Source of the DNA: Trissonchulus latispiculum
Lineage: Eukaryota > Nematoda > Enoplea > Enoplida > Ironidae
Direction: 5' to 3'
NCBI GenBank assembly: GCA_030248195.1
Contig: JASAND010026128.1
Coordinates: 1 to 64,000, forward strand
DNA: 64,000 nt
Shown here piece after piece: positions 31,500-43,156 of this stretch. The notes beneath the pieces are model-generated. The model had not been told where the DNA came from. It searched no databases and saw only the letters and a program-made list of their open reading frames with translations. Numbering within the stretch: the first letter of the stretch is position 1; every line of letters starts with the position of its first letter. The translations under genes and the position numbers were made by a program.

Positions 31500-34085
31500 C
31501 TTTGTTGCGCTCGAATTTGGCTTTTGCAATTCCTTAGAATTGCTTATAAAAGAATTTTTTATGAAAAACTGAACTTTGCAAGTTTGATGAAAACTTCGTA
31601 ACAAATTTAAAGAAAGCCAGTGAGAAATAATTGCTTGGCAATTATTACTAACAACAAAGATTAAATCAATAAGCTAAAGACAGGATTAATTTATAGACTA
31701 CGAAAATTTGAGGAAGCCACTTTAAAAATTGCTTGATAATTGATAATTAAAATGATAACAACTCATGGTTTTATGATTGTTTTATGCCCTATACATTTTG
31801 GATGCTTAACATTTTTAATGCCGACCTAAAGCTGAAATAAAACCAAATACAAACTGTTTTAAATTTTAACCAAATACGATTTCAAACTGTAAGGGCCTTT
31901 TTGAAAGTCATTGCTGTAGGGAAAATAATTCCGCTAACTAACTTATTAGTTCTAGAGTCCTGCCAAAGGAACCCTCTATCTCAGACTCAGGGGTTGGGTC
32001 TCACTCAAAATCCCATAAATACTACAAAAGTAACCCCAATCTTCTGGCCAAAAGTCTTATTAATAGTCATAAAATACAGGTTGTGGCTTGACCCAAAAAT
32101 TTAACTAAATAAGACAAAACAGAAAACTAAAATAGAAATGGGGAGAAGGCCAATATGAAACAATAATTAGAGACTTCCATTTATAAAAAAATTAAAGAAG
32201 AACAAAAGCTGGGGCAATTTTCAAGACCTCCATCAAGCAGGAGGGGTTTAAATGAGCTGCCCTTTGATTTTTATAAATAATAAAATATTAATAAAGGAAA
32301 AAACTGGCTCAAAAGCCCAACATGCTAGATAAATTAAAATTGTCCATAAGGTCGAAAATACTAAAAAAGGTGGGGCTCGATGGCCCTAAATGCAAAATAC
32401 TGACCCTTCGGCCGCGGTTTGGATTTAGAAAACAGGTGGCCATTTGGCCTTAAAACACAGAAAAGGGCCAAAAGGCCACAAACACAAAAATATAAAGAAA
32501 TTGGTTAAAGGCCACAATAAAAACAGTAATTTTTTATCCTAGGCAGTTTCTGAGCCGGATATAGCAGATCCATTTGGCTCCTCAAGTTGTGGTGTTCGTG
32601 CTGTAATCTCAGATAATCTTCTCTGGCCTAGTGCGTAACTAATGTTGCCTATAACTACGTAACCTTTAGCTAAATAAAAACTAATGGAAACTAATAAAAA
32701 CTAACTAACTAATGGATACTACGTACTTAACTACTTAGGTTTGACCATTTTCTTTTTTATTTAGTTTACTTTGAGGGAAATAGGGCCCCCTCCAAACCAT
32801 TATAGATGCAGAAAAGTGTGTATTAACTCTCCTTTGGAGAGGCAATTCTTCTGCTGGACTAAAGGCCAGCCGAAAGCTCAGGTGAGGACAGCCTCACGTG
32901 TAGGGAGGGATGAATGGCCGTAGGTTCTCTTGCGCAATTCCCCCCCAGCCCTAACTTTTGGTTTTTTGACCAATAACTTTGAAATTTTGTATGGGTGCAT
33001 ACTAGGGGCTGATCAATTCAAAAATTCAAAAATTTTAAAATTTTAAAAAATTTAAAAAAAAAATTAAATTTTATTTTGGTAAGGGGGGACCAAGGGGAAC
33101 CGAAAAATATTTTGAAAAAATTTTTGCTGAAAACGTGCATACAGGGGTTTTCAGGTGTGCTGAGCACGAATCCGAAATCCGTTTTTCGATAAAGCTTTTC
33201 GTTAGCTCAGGATAAGCTTACATCTTAAGCTTATAACTTAAGCTTATTTTAAGCTAACGAAAAGCTTTATCAAAAAACGGATTTCGGATTTGCTCAGCAC
33301 CCCTGAAAACCCCTGTATGCACGCTTTCAGCAAAAATTTTTTCAAAAAAGTTTTCGGTTCCCCTTGGTCCCCCCTTACCAAAATAAAATTTAATTTTTTT
33401 TAAAATTTTTTAAAATTTTAAAATTTTTTAATTTTTGAATTCATCAGCCTTTAGTATGCACCCATACAAAATTTCAAAGTACTGATCAAAAAAATCAAAA
33501 GTTAGGGCTGGGGGGGGAATTGCGCAACCCTGGCCGTAGTAGTAAAGGCTTACTACTACGGTGTCTGGAAGTCAGACAGCTTCCCAGACAATGGGGCTGG
33601 ACTTAACACAAAGGTTGTGTAAGTCGCAAATTTGGATAGACCTTTTAAAGAAACCGAAATTACGAAATAGCGAAACTTTTCACTAAAACATTTTTAAAAT
33701 TTGGATTTTCAGAATCAGTGAAGAATTGCCTTTCGATTAAGCCTAAGTCATGTTTCCATGTAAAATTTCGACCATTACGTAATTTTTACCTAGTTAACAC
33801 CAATCAACCATAATTAACACTGATTAATCATAATAATTAATAATTTGACCCAACTAACATTAGAAAAGACCAAATAACGCTAAATAACACCAAGAGTACA
33901 TAATAGAATATGTAATGTTACGGATGAAGTAAAAGACAAAAAGTTAAGAAAACTCATTAAAATCATGAATCGCGATCTGTATTGGAATTGTTATTGGTGG
34001 TTGCTTTTGGAATCAGTTATTCAGAGCCTAGAATGTAGTATGTGAACGTCCAAGCAGTTCTTATAATTATCTGTGTTCTTGTGAA
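31500..34085 (+). mobile_element. Hairpin-dense non-coding element, copy R1
   Basis: Collinear with R3 (45,900-49,000) and, inverted, with R2 (34,730-36,670). Shared landmarks in order are the AATAATTGC palindrome (31,626-31,646), the GGCC-palindrome tract (32,340-32,530), the GTGAGG-ACA-GCCTCAC hairpin (about 32,882), the CCGTAGTAGTAA hairpin (33,534-33,561) and the GTCTGG/CCCAGAC hairpin (33,563-33,589). No ORF. A 607-bp foldback MITE has inserted into it at 32,924. Confidence 0.75.
32915..33539. mobile_element. Foldback MITE, intact copy B, 9-bp target duplication
   Basis: The element is 32,924-33,530 (607 bp), with inverted arms of nearly 300 bp meeting around 33,220. The arms read TTGCGCAATTCCCCCC-CAGCCCTAAC inward from the left and the inverse from the right. 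TGGCCGTAG occurs at 32,915-32,923 and 33,531-33,539. The homologous uninterrupted site in R3 (about 48,710) has a single copy, which confirms insertion. A 9-bp duplication with very long terminal inverted repeats is typical of Mutator-like or foldback elements. No transposase. Confidence 0.92.
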
Positions 34086-36084
34086 TACCAGAGTTGCCAG
34101 CCGGTTCAAATAGTTCAAATCACTCAAAACTCACTAAATGGGACATAGGTTCTAGCGTGGTTAAGAAACTAGGTTTATAATAGTACTAGGACACGAATGA
34201 ACAACGCGAGAAGATAATAGGAACTCAGTAGAATCTAGATGCCAGAAATAAGGTTAAAAAGAGCGTTGTAATCTGCATAGGTAGTGCCAGAATAGGATAG
34301 AAACCCGGCGTAATATGAGCTAATAAGGTTTGATCAGGGCTAACTATTAACGGAGAGGTCGTTACCACTCCAGGGTCAGTAATAGGCCCCAACTATAGCC
34401 TTTGATCAACTAACGGAGGAGTCGTTACTCTTCCCCAGGCCTTAACGGGCCTCCTGTTGCTGAAAATGGTTCAAAATTTCATTTAAAGTAAACTTTAATT
34501 AGTGAAGAGGAAAGTTATCGAAAAGTATCACTCAAGAAATAATGAATTATTACGGAAACTGCAGTTAAAAATAACATATACAGCCATACGTTGGAAGATG
34601 GGTCATTTAAACTTACTTATTTGTAGCTAGGTATGTGAAATAGGGTTTGGGAGCATTAATATGTGCCAGTTAGGCCTAATTAGTGTTAATTAGGCAATAA
34701 TTAATGAATTTTGATAATTTTGAGTGAAAACATAACTTAGGCTCATCTGAAAGGCAATTTCTTCCTGGTTCCGAAAATCCAAACCCGGTCTTTTAACTCC
34801 CAATATTACGAAAGATACAGGCTAAAATAGTTTTGTAAATCTAAATTTTAATTCTTTAACTTTAATTTTACATAAACTCTTTAAGTGGGCGTAACAAACA
34901 CTTGTTGTTACGCCCATTCATGTTTTCATTCATCCCTATCCATTCTTGGGCTTCTGTTGGCCCTCTCCCAGCGAAGATTTGCCTCGCAGAGAAAAACTTA
35001 GCGTGTATTCATAGGTAACAATAGGTTCGGAGGGGGCGTAACCCTCTCCTAAATTATTTAAATAAAACGAAAATAAGTGATCGTAGGTAGTTACGTACGT
35101 AGATTATTGTCATGTAGTTTTTATTAGCTAGAAAATTAAGTTGCTCTTTGTATGCACAACTTTTGCGCAACAATTGCCCTCCTGTCCCTTACAGTAGGGA
35201 CTTCCAGCTCTAGTGAGGGAGAGCAATTGTTGCTGGGATTAACAAGGCGGCTTCCCTTGTTCCTGGCCGAGAAATCGTGTCTAAAAGGAAGAGAAAGGGG
35301 CCAGTGAATAAGGGAGCGCCTAAAAAATACAAAATCTCAATATTACAAAAGTTTACGGTAATAATAACACTTAATTTTTGCTTTTTCATATTGGGCCCCG
35401 AGAGGCCAGTATTCTGCACTTTTTTATTCTTCTATTCATGAGAACTTTTATTTTTATCAGAAACTTTCCCCTTTGGTTACCTTTATGTGTTAACCAAAAT
35501 GTCTGGAAAGTTTCTGGAGATTCAGCTCTGGAAATTTCGCACACAAAGGGGGTCATAAAGCCAGACCCCCCATAAATCTCTATTCCGGTGGGCCAGGCGT
35601 GCAAACAGCCCACGTCGGGTCTCACCCACAAAGGGGATTTCCAGAAGAGTCTGGAAATCCCAACTACCTCAAAGAAACCGCCAACAGGCGTGAGGTAGAC
35701 TGACTGGAAATTCAAAATTTCCAGTCAGTATTGCTTCAGCTCCGACCGAGAGCGGCCGTGTATCCCCCCTCTCATCAATGCGTTCTCCTGGTGTGCCAGC
35801 GTTTTGGCCGGAGAATCCCCAGCGCATTTAGACCCCCCATAGGAACACGAGTTAGGGATCTCTCTGGCCCCCGCACAGGCCAGAGAGGAAAATGAGCCAA
35901 CACGAAGCAATACACGCACGATCTAGGGCCACATGAGCGCACTATGCTCGGCCAGATTTACACAGAAAACGCAACCTTCTAGGTTTTAGAAGGCCCTTTT
36001 TGGCCTATTTTTATCTTCGTTTTTCGGCCTTCGGGCCTTTAATTTTAATCAAATTACAGCCTTTTTGGCTCATCATTAATTCAA

Positions 36085-36270
36085 AATTAGCGAGCCCTCG
36101 TGGCCAGTATTTTTGTTCTGCTTTTATCCAGTGGGCCCTCGTGGCCAGTTTTTGCGTTTTTAATCAGCGAGCCCTTGTGGCCAGTTTTTTTACACTTTTT
36201 CAACTAGCGAGCCCTCGTGGCCAGTTTTTGCTTTTTCTTATCAGCGAGCCCTCGCGGCCAGACATTTATT
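36085..36270 (+). repeat. Five spaced copies of GCGAGCCCTCGTGGCCAG
   Basis: The phrase (with small variants such as GTGGGCCCTCGTGGCCAG and GCGAGCCCTCGCGGCCAG) recurs at about 40-bp spacing, separated by T-rich spacers. Equivalent tracts in R1 (32,340-32,530) and R3 (47,440-47,590) are made of GGCC-NNNN-GGCC palindromes. Confidence 0.85.
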
Positions 36271-37768
36271 CCTTTTTTCACATTTTCAGGGTTATTTTGT
36301 AATGAAGGGATTTTGAGTGGGGACCCACCCTTGAGTTGAGGTAGGAGGTCCCTTGGCTATGACCTCGTATTCTGAATTGAGTTAAGTCTAGGGAATAACT
36401 CTCCCCACAGCCGGCAATTAGGAATTGCCGGCCATATTCGTACAAGTTAGGCACTACTGAAGTTAAACTATTGTCTGTAATCGTGTTATGCTATTTGTGT
36501 AGGTCGGCTACCTAAAAGTGATAGGAATTAAAACTCAGAAACTGTTTTAATTAATAATTATTCAGTCTTTTTGAGGGGAATGGCCGGCTTCCCCTATGTT
36601 AATTTAATCAAGCTGTCCTTAGCGGAATTGATTGTGTTGTTTAGTAATAATTGCCGAGCAATTATTACTCGTTTTGCTTTCCGACAAACTTTCAAAGTTT
36701 CAAAGTTCTAGTCTTGGTTAAAAGTCACAAATTTACAAACCTTGGGCTCCAGACGGAGACCCGTTAATCCTCCAAAGTTACAACAAAACGTGCATACAAA
36801 GAATAGGTAGATTTAGGTAGATTCAAGTAGGTTTAGGTAGGAAAATGTTAGAATCTGTATTGTAATATGTAGTCGTTTGTGTTGTTATTGGCGTGATTGC
36901 GATTATTATTGTGTGAATGTGAATCCCAAATTTACGTACTTGGCTTCTTGGGTAAATTCCTTATGGATGATGAGGTTCCAAGTTTAGCCCCTTTTAAGTG
37001 TGATTTCTGAACCAAAATTGTGTGACTGTGTGTGTAATTGAGGGCAGACCATGTAAACTCCCTTTGTTCTATAAGGGTCTTGGAAATGCCAGAATGAATG
37101 TGTAATTGTTCAGATATTAGGCAGGAACTGGGCCAAATTGAGTAGCAATTTGGCCCTCAACTACAACTAATCAGGGATTTGTTCCAGTTTAGGTTTAGAC
37201 GCGTGTCTGATGTAAAAACTGTCGATTTCGGAGTGAATGCAATGTAAAACCTTGTTTAAAAATTGTTCTGTTTGACGGTTAGGGCAGACTCTGCAGCCTA
37301 GGGTCACGGGGACCCCCATTAGGTCTGTAGGTCTGCCGGATTTCCGGTCATCCGTGTAGGTCGCCCTGCGATTTGGGGACGGATGAGCCGCAACTATGAA
37401 ATCCAGCACTAACCGGTTTAGACAAGTAAATAATAAATAAAATAGGTAGAAATCTGTCACTAGTAAGAATCCCACCACAAATGTCCGATTAGCGGACTGG
37501 TAGTTAGTTAGCTCTAGGTTAAGTCTTATAACAAATCTCCGATTAGCGGACCGGCAGTTTAAATCAGTCCTAGGTAGGAAAATAGTGTAGTCTTGTTATA
37601 TTAATTGGCTGGTGTTATTAATAATTGGGGAAGAAGTTAGGTCTAGTTAAGATAGGGATCGTAATAGTCTTGGCCTAAAACTTATCATGGGCTCACGGTC
37701 GTTACCGTAATCACTTAATTTCCCATGCCAAAGGCCAAAAGACAGACTAAACTAAAAGAAAAGAAGTA

Positions 37769-37841
37769 GACCCGTACTGAGGTTCGAACTCAGGATCTCT
37801 GGAGTAATTGGTCCAGTGCTCTTCCATTGAGCTAACGGGTT
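37769..37841 (-). tRNA. tRNA-like sequence, isotype uncertain
   Basis: On the minus strand the acceptor ACCCGTT pairs with TACGGGT (one mismatch). The D-arm is GCTC-AATGGAA-GAGC, the anticodon stem CTGGA/TCCAG, and the T-arm CTGAG-TTCGAAC-CTCAG with the invariant loop. A and B promoter boxes are therefore present. The anticodon loop has 8 bases (CCAATTAC) and no U33, and the spacing between acceptor and D-arm is one base short. It is more likely a decayed tRNA or tRNA-derived sequence than a working gene. If read with a 7-base loop the anticodon would be AAT (Ile). Confidence 0.45.
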
Positions 37842-39149
37842 ACAATTAGAACAAGTTCAAAACTAGCCTATATAAGGAAGCAGTGTAGCAAATTAGCATG
37901 TGTGCAGTTCAATTAATACATTATAGGTGTTAATTACGCATATGTGAGAACAAACCTTAATTGTGTTTTTCTCATTAATTACTTAATAATTTTTGGTGCT
38001 GTAAGCACAAAAAATATTCAGCTTTTCGAGCTCTACAAAACTATACAATTTTTACTTAAATTCGTGTTCATCGAAATTTTGTTAATTTATATACCAGTTT
38101 TGCTCAAATTTAAGCAAGCTCAAGTGAAAGGGTGGTAGATTGCGCGTCTATCACTCGGCTGGCTGCCAGGGTTGCCAGCGCCGGATCGAATAGCGGTTCG
38201 GTACGGTTCCCCGAGCTTCTTAGGTAGTTATGTGGAAAGTAGTTAGCTATTTAGTTCGGATAGGTCGGTAGGTCGGTAAGTAGGGACTGCGTAAAATGAC
38301 TGCTGAGATAGTGAGTGAGTGAGTTTTTGCATTTTCGGTAAGAAAAGAGTTAAAACTAACTATGTACAAAAAACTCACCCACAAAGCAGCCCATTATTCT
38401 AATTTTGCCAATATGGGTAGGAAAGCTGATTAGCCATAGAACGTTTAATCAAATAAACAACAGTATTAATTTGTATCAATAAGTATAAGTATTAAGTTAG
38501 CATTATGTTGGTTTATTAACTTAATGTACTTAGGTAGATAGGCAGTAGCTAGGTTAATTGTAGTAAACAATAAATATCTGACCATCTTCCAACATTAAAA
38601 GTTTATGTAAAAACATCAAGTTTTGTATACGTTCAAGAATAGCAGCGGGCCACGGGAAACAAGCCTGTTTCCCGTGGCAAATCAACAAAATTGGGCCAGA
38701 ACGAGGCCAGAGATGCAAGTCTTGTTCGGTTATTCAATCTGTTCAAGTAAACCTGTGAGTTTCTGTCAGGATCTGTTTATATTAACCTAAGACGGGCCAG
38801 GCGGCCCGGTTTGTGCAAGAAAAAGACAGAAACCAGCAAGATTTTCAAGTAATGTACAAATAGCGACGTTTAATCGTTTTTGGAGGGTTGTTTCGTCTGA
38901 TTTCAAGTCACTAAGACCCGGTTTGGGTCCAGACGTGAGAACATTACGAATTGTTTTGTCTACGCAAAGAATTACTTCAAGTTTAATCAAAATCACCAGG
39001 TTATAATCTAAAAATGGCCAAGGAAGGCCTGTTTTGCAACAAGAAATTACTACTAACAATTAGTTTTGTCAGAAAAGGCAATAACCTATGGTTTTGTGTC
39101 ATTTCGTCATTTCATAAGTTCAAATGGAGCCCAAAATGCACATTTTGGG

Positions 39150-39245
39150 CCAGGAAAGCGAAAGAACGAGTAATGGTTGCTGGGTTCGATTCCCGCACCG
39201 TGACCTTGTATTAATGGGTTTTAACCCATTTGATTCAGGTGCGCG
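39150..39245 (+). repeat. B-box/palindrome module, R2 copy
   Basis: Contains GGTTCGATTCC, a perfect pol III B box, inside 'gttgctgggttcgattcccg', followed by the palindrome AATGGGTTTTAACCCATT. The inverse copy lies at 45,895-45,990 in R3. No complete cloverleaf can be drawn. Confidence 0.7.
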
Positions 39246-40140
39246 GATCGTCTCCAGTTCAGAATCGAAGTGGTGAACTAGTCGGCTTGGATCAGTCAGT
39301 GGAAGCGCTTAATCAGAGAACTTTGGTCATATCAGTATTTGCAGTACATTAGTTGGTTGGATCCGGAAGCGATCCCAGATTTGGAATTGTCAGTCAACTT
39401 TGGAGCCTAATCACTGTAGGTGTTTTGTGGACTTAGAACATTAGCTAAGGTCAAGACCAGAGACGATACCGCCGGCGCCTGACATCAATTAGGGTGAACT
39501 GACAGTGAACCGTTACGTTTCTCAAAAGTGTACTTTAACATTCTCTATTCAAAATGCAATACTCAGCTCTGATCATCATCGCCATTTCCGGGGCCCAGTC
39601 CCCTCTGTCTCTGGCTTGAGCTTAGATAGCAGCCGGAAGTCATCGTATCTAGATAGTGAGAAGAAATCAGAGAAGACCCCCCCAATCCTTGAACTTTGTG
39701 TAACTGTGTTAATTTTCCATTAATTAGAGATAAGTAAGGAAGGACCACCAAACCCCCCAACTGTTTCGTATTCCTCAAATTCTATCCCACATAGCATCCC
39801 TGAACGGAGTGTCGGAGCGAAAGCAGTGTCCGACTTTCAGGGGCTCACCCAAAGACCGTCCCTAGGTTAACAAGTAGTAATTTAGTTTATTGTGATACTA
39901 GTTTGACAGTCCTATTGTAAGGGGACGTATAAAGAGTAACAAAGCATGAGCATATAGGGCAACACACAGCATATAGGGAAATTGAGTTAGTAAGAGTTAG
40001 TAGAGTGAAAGGGTGTAAAAGGCGTTAAGAGTATCGACCTTGTCCCAATAACTTAACCAAAGTTTGTAATATTATTCCAGATTGGAATAATATTAATAAT
40101 AACCTAGGAGGGGAAAATATCTGGCAACTCTGGTACAGTA

Positions 40141-41811
40141 AACTTGTATTGTATCTGATTATATTGTAACCTAATTGTCGGTATTGTAGTAATTGTTAGT
40201 TTGAACGCACAGAATTGTACAAACAGTAATTGTAGTGTATTCATTAAATAACCAGTTTGTTAGTTACCGAGTCTTATTACAAGCGACAAAGGTGCGTTAG
40301 CCTTAACCTACGGTGCGTTTACCGTCTAGCTTATTACAAGCAAACCCAGGCGCGTTAGCCTTCACACACGGTGCGTTTACCGTATAAACAAGAAAGAACC
40401 GAAGAACCAGTGAGGAAGAACTCAACCAAATCCAGTGCTCATCAGGAAAGCAAGTGCTGACCCCGCTTGCTGTCCGACTGGAAAATCAACTCAGGAACCT
40501 CAAACGAACTCACCGACAAAGACCCCTACCAAGGTTGGCCGCAGAGAATCTCTGATTCTGGAACACCACCTTTCAGAGATCTGGTGCTTAAGTCTGCTTC
40601 ATTGCGAACAGACGTGCTGACCTTCCGTGTAAAGGAGAAGAGCTTAGAGAAAGTAGAGCTTGGAACAGATCAGAGTTTTGATCTTGCTCACTTCATTACA
40701 AATATTATTATGTACTCTATTACTATTCTATTATGTACCCTTGATAACACTAATTAAAACTACCTATGTATACTTAGCTAAAGATTGTTACTGATCAAAA
40801 CTAATTCTGAATAATAGCTAGTAGCTACCATACCTGAACGGGAGGTCAAATTTCACTGACCCTTGTGGAAGCAAATTTGGGTACCCCTTGTGAGAGTGAT
40901 TTTTCTTAGGGGTACTTTTGAAAGCGATTTTTAACCTATTTTTGCTATTTTTTAGCAAAAAAACAGCAATGTTTAAGCTAAAACACGTTTTTTTCGGACG
41001 TTTTTTAGCTAAAAATAGTACTTTTAAGTTAAAAATTCCGGCGAAGCCAGAACATTTTTGTAAATTTTAGTCGTAAAACCTATTTTTTGCGCAATTTTCT
41101 TACCCCATGTGGCCAATTTTCTTACCCCTTGTGGGAGCAATTTCGCGACCCCTTGTGGGCGACTTCGCCGAGGGGGGGGGAATTCCCCCTTTCCCCCCTT
41201 GTCCACCTGTGATAGCTACTTATGTACAAATAATGAACCATCTTCTAGTGAGTAATACTAATAACTAAGGTTGTTGCTCGTTACTAGAGAGAAATTGAAA
41301 ATACTTTTTACCTATGTTTAAAGCTTTTAATTTTTTATGGTGATTAACGCCTGACCATTGACTAATCATAGGAAGGGGATAATGGGATCCTAATGAAAAG
41401 GCACCCAGCTTTTCATAAGGGGAAAACTTGGGAATTTCTAGCGCTTATTACTTAGTTATACTAATATTCATTCTGATTTGAGTTACTTCTTCCATAATGC
41501 TATTGGCACTCCTGACCTTATGTTATTAAGATAACTAATCTTCCATTAATCTGTGATTAATTTGGTTAGTTGAGAGAGTGGCAACCCTGTCTAAATTACA
41601 TATAAGAACAGATACTACTTGGACTTTCACACGTATATACTATAATCATAAGTACTTCAAACTTAAATCATTTTTATTAAGCGTCTTTTGCCGATTTTTC
41701 AGGCGACAATGAATTCTTCTTTTTTTAGAGAAAATTCTTCAAAATCCGACTTTCTTTTAACTAATTCCATTACATTTTTGGATTCTAACCGATAAATATC
41801 CATACTGTGGT
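40141..41811. other. Intergenic DNA with a 'CCCCTTGTGGG' repeat patch
   Basis: At 40,855-41,165 the phrase ACCCCTTGTGGG or a variant recurs at least five times with variable spacing. AAATTCCGGCGAAGCC at about 41,033 recurs at about 43,855, so this is a diverged dispersed repeat. No genes. Confidence 0.5.
40272..40384 (+). repeat. Tandem duplication, ~58-bp unit
   Basis: Two copies of 'cttattacaagc' followed by 'GCGTTAGCCTT' and 'ACGGTGCGTTTACCGT'. The last phrase is itself a palindrome (ACGGTGCGTTTACCGT). Confidence 0.85.
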
Positions 41812-41873
41812 GTAGTTGGTTAGCATGTCTGACTCCGGAGCAAAAGGTCCGTGGTTCGAAACCCGGTTGGGCC
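41803..41873 (+). pseudogene. Decayed tRNA-Arg(CCG)-like sequence or SINE head
   Basis: An A-box-like TGGTGTAGTTGG and a B-box-like GGTTCGAAACC are spaced as in a tRNA gene, with 'gtctgactccgga' in between, as in tRNA-Arg(CCG). The anticodon stem no longer pairs (tctga / gcaaa) and no acceptor stem can be formed. A tRNA pseudogene or a tRNA-derived SINE fragment fits. Confidence 0.5.
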
Positions 41874-42205
41874 TATACTTTACTTTCAATGGTGAGTTAA
41901 AAGCTGAACCTCCCTTTTCCCTTCTCTCTTCTAGGTCCTGGTTTCGTAGGCTCAACGGTGCGTGACGCCTCACGTCTTTAGTTTGTCCTTGGTTTCTTCT
42001 TGGTCCCCCAGCACTGGTAGAAGCGCTATAAAAATTGTGTTACAGGACTCTGTTTTTGCAGAATTTCCTATGAATTGCCTGTTCTAGCGATGTTTGTATA
42101 CTCAAAATGACTGTGGTCAAGGACGAGATGAACAAAATACAATAAATATTCAAAACCACTTTGATCACTTGCTTGTTCTGATGTTCTGCTTGTTTCTGCT
42201 TTAAG

Positions 42206-43156
42206 ATGGACAATTATACAAACTGCTGCTTCGGTTATGACTGGTTCAGATTAAAAGATTATGAACAACTGTCACCAACTTTAAGAATCGGTGTCAGCGC
42301 GTGCATTAATATTATAATTGTTGGTGGATGCGGAATATGTTGCTATGCATTTGTACTGCTGTCCATGCGCAGAAATAAGAAAGATTTTACAAATCCGTTT
42401 TATCTGTACACGAAAGCTTTAGCCGTCTTGGACCTGTCAATCCTTATCAATGAATTTTTGTATTCACTGCCAACGACTGTGTTTGGGCAACATCTGTTCC
42501 CACCATTAGTACATATTATACCTGGCATCATGCGAACTGTCCTGGTATGGACAATGATCCCGCTGTTGCTGTCGGTTTCAATCAATAGATATATAACAAT
42601 ATTTTACAGCATTGGTACAGAAGTATTTAGTCGTCAAACTAATATGATAATTATATGTCTTTGCTTTTCTGTAGGAACGTTGGTGGCTACAGCTATGGCT
42701 GTGTGTCGGTCGGCTTTTCATTTTACCGGATTCACATGGACATGGAGTTTTCATGGACCGTTTTCTGCTATAGCTGCAAAGGTCAATGCACTCAGTGGAA
42801 ACACAATAGCATGTTTAATTGCTGCTGTTTATTTGAAAATTTTAGTAAGGCTGCAAATTTCATCGAAAGTTTCAGTGGCTTTGGCGGGAGGAAATATTAT
42901 TCAGAAAAAGTCACTAAAAAGAGAAATTAATGTAATGAAGCAATTTGGAATTATTGTTTCGTGTTATTTAGCTTGGATGATATCTTTTCTACTTGTTCAG
43001 CTTGTCCCATTCAGCAAAGAAGTAATCGGTTTGATAATGCATTTTACAGGTAACTTGAACTGTGCCGCAACACCGTTTTGTTATTTGTGCTTCTCATCAC
43101 CGGTAAAAGCGGGGCTACGAACGGTTACTGTGCGACAATCGTCCAATACAAAATAG
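42206..43156 (+). CDS. Intronless seven-transmembrane receptor (nematode-type chemoreceptor-like)
   Basis: 316 residues with seven hydrophobic helices (roughly residues 26-52, 66-92, 99-127, 148-170, 195-213, 242-266, 273-293). A Cys in the first third, an LAVLDL motif in helix 2, SINRY in the DRY position at the end of helix 3, and TPFCY in place of NPxxY in helix 7 indicate a divergent rhodopsin-like GPCR, as in the nematode Srx/Srsx/Srw groups. It would sit in the plasma membrane and couple to G proteins. The C-terminal tail is short. The start ATG directly follows TTTCTGCTTTAAG, which could be a 3' splice site or trans-splice acceptor. Ligand unknown. The frame is intact and codon use differs from the surrounding repeats, so I consider it real. 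Confidence 0.85.
   Translation: MDNYTNCCFGYDWFRLKDYEQLSPTLRIGVSACINIIIVGGCGICCYAFVLLSMRRNKKDFTNPFYLYTKALAVLDLSILINEFLYSLPTTVFGQHLFPPLVHIIPGIMRTVLVWTMIPLLLSVSINRYITIFYSIGTEVFSRQTNMIIICLCFSVGTLVATAMAVCRSAFHFTGFTWTWSFHGPFSAIAAKVNALSGNTIACLIAAVYLKILVRLQISSKVSVALAGGNIIQKKSLKREINVMKQFGIIVSCYLAWMISFLLVQLVPFSKEVIGLIMHFTGNLNCAATPFCYLCFSSPVKAGLRTVTVRQSSNTK

Larger units (their letters stand above)
34086..40140 (-). mobile_element. Hairpin-dense non-coding element, copy R2 (inverted)
   Basis: Bounded by TACCAGAGTTGCCAG (34,086-34,101 area) and its inverse CTGGCAACTCTGGTA (about 40,126-40,140). The TA pairs at both borders could be a TA target duplication. The interior follows R3 in inverse order: hairpins at 35,171-35,229, 35,860-35,887, 36,410-36,432 and 36,643-36,669, then the B-box-like sequence near 39,180 and a small ATG frame at 39,213. 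About 6 kb without any long ORF. Confidence 0.7.

Noticed and set aside
39150..39245. Primer-binding site of an LTR retrotransposon in R2/R3
   Set aside because: TGG-started matches to a tRNA 3' end leave too few bases between the T-loop and CCA for a real acceptor stem, and no LTR pair or pol is present.
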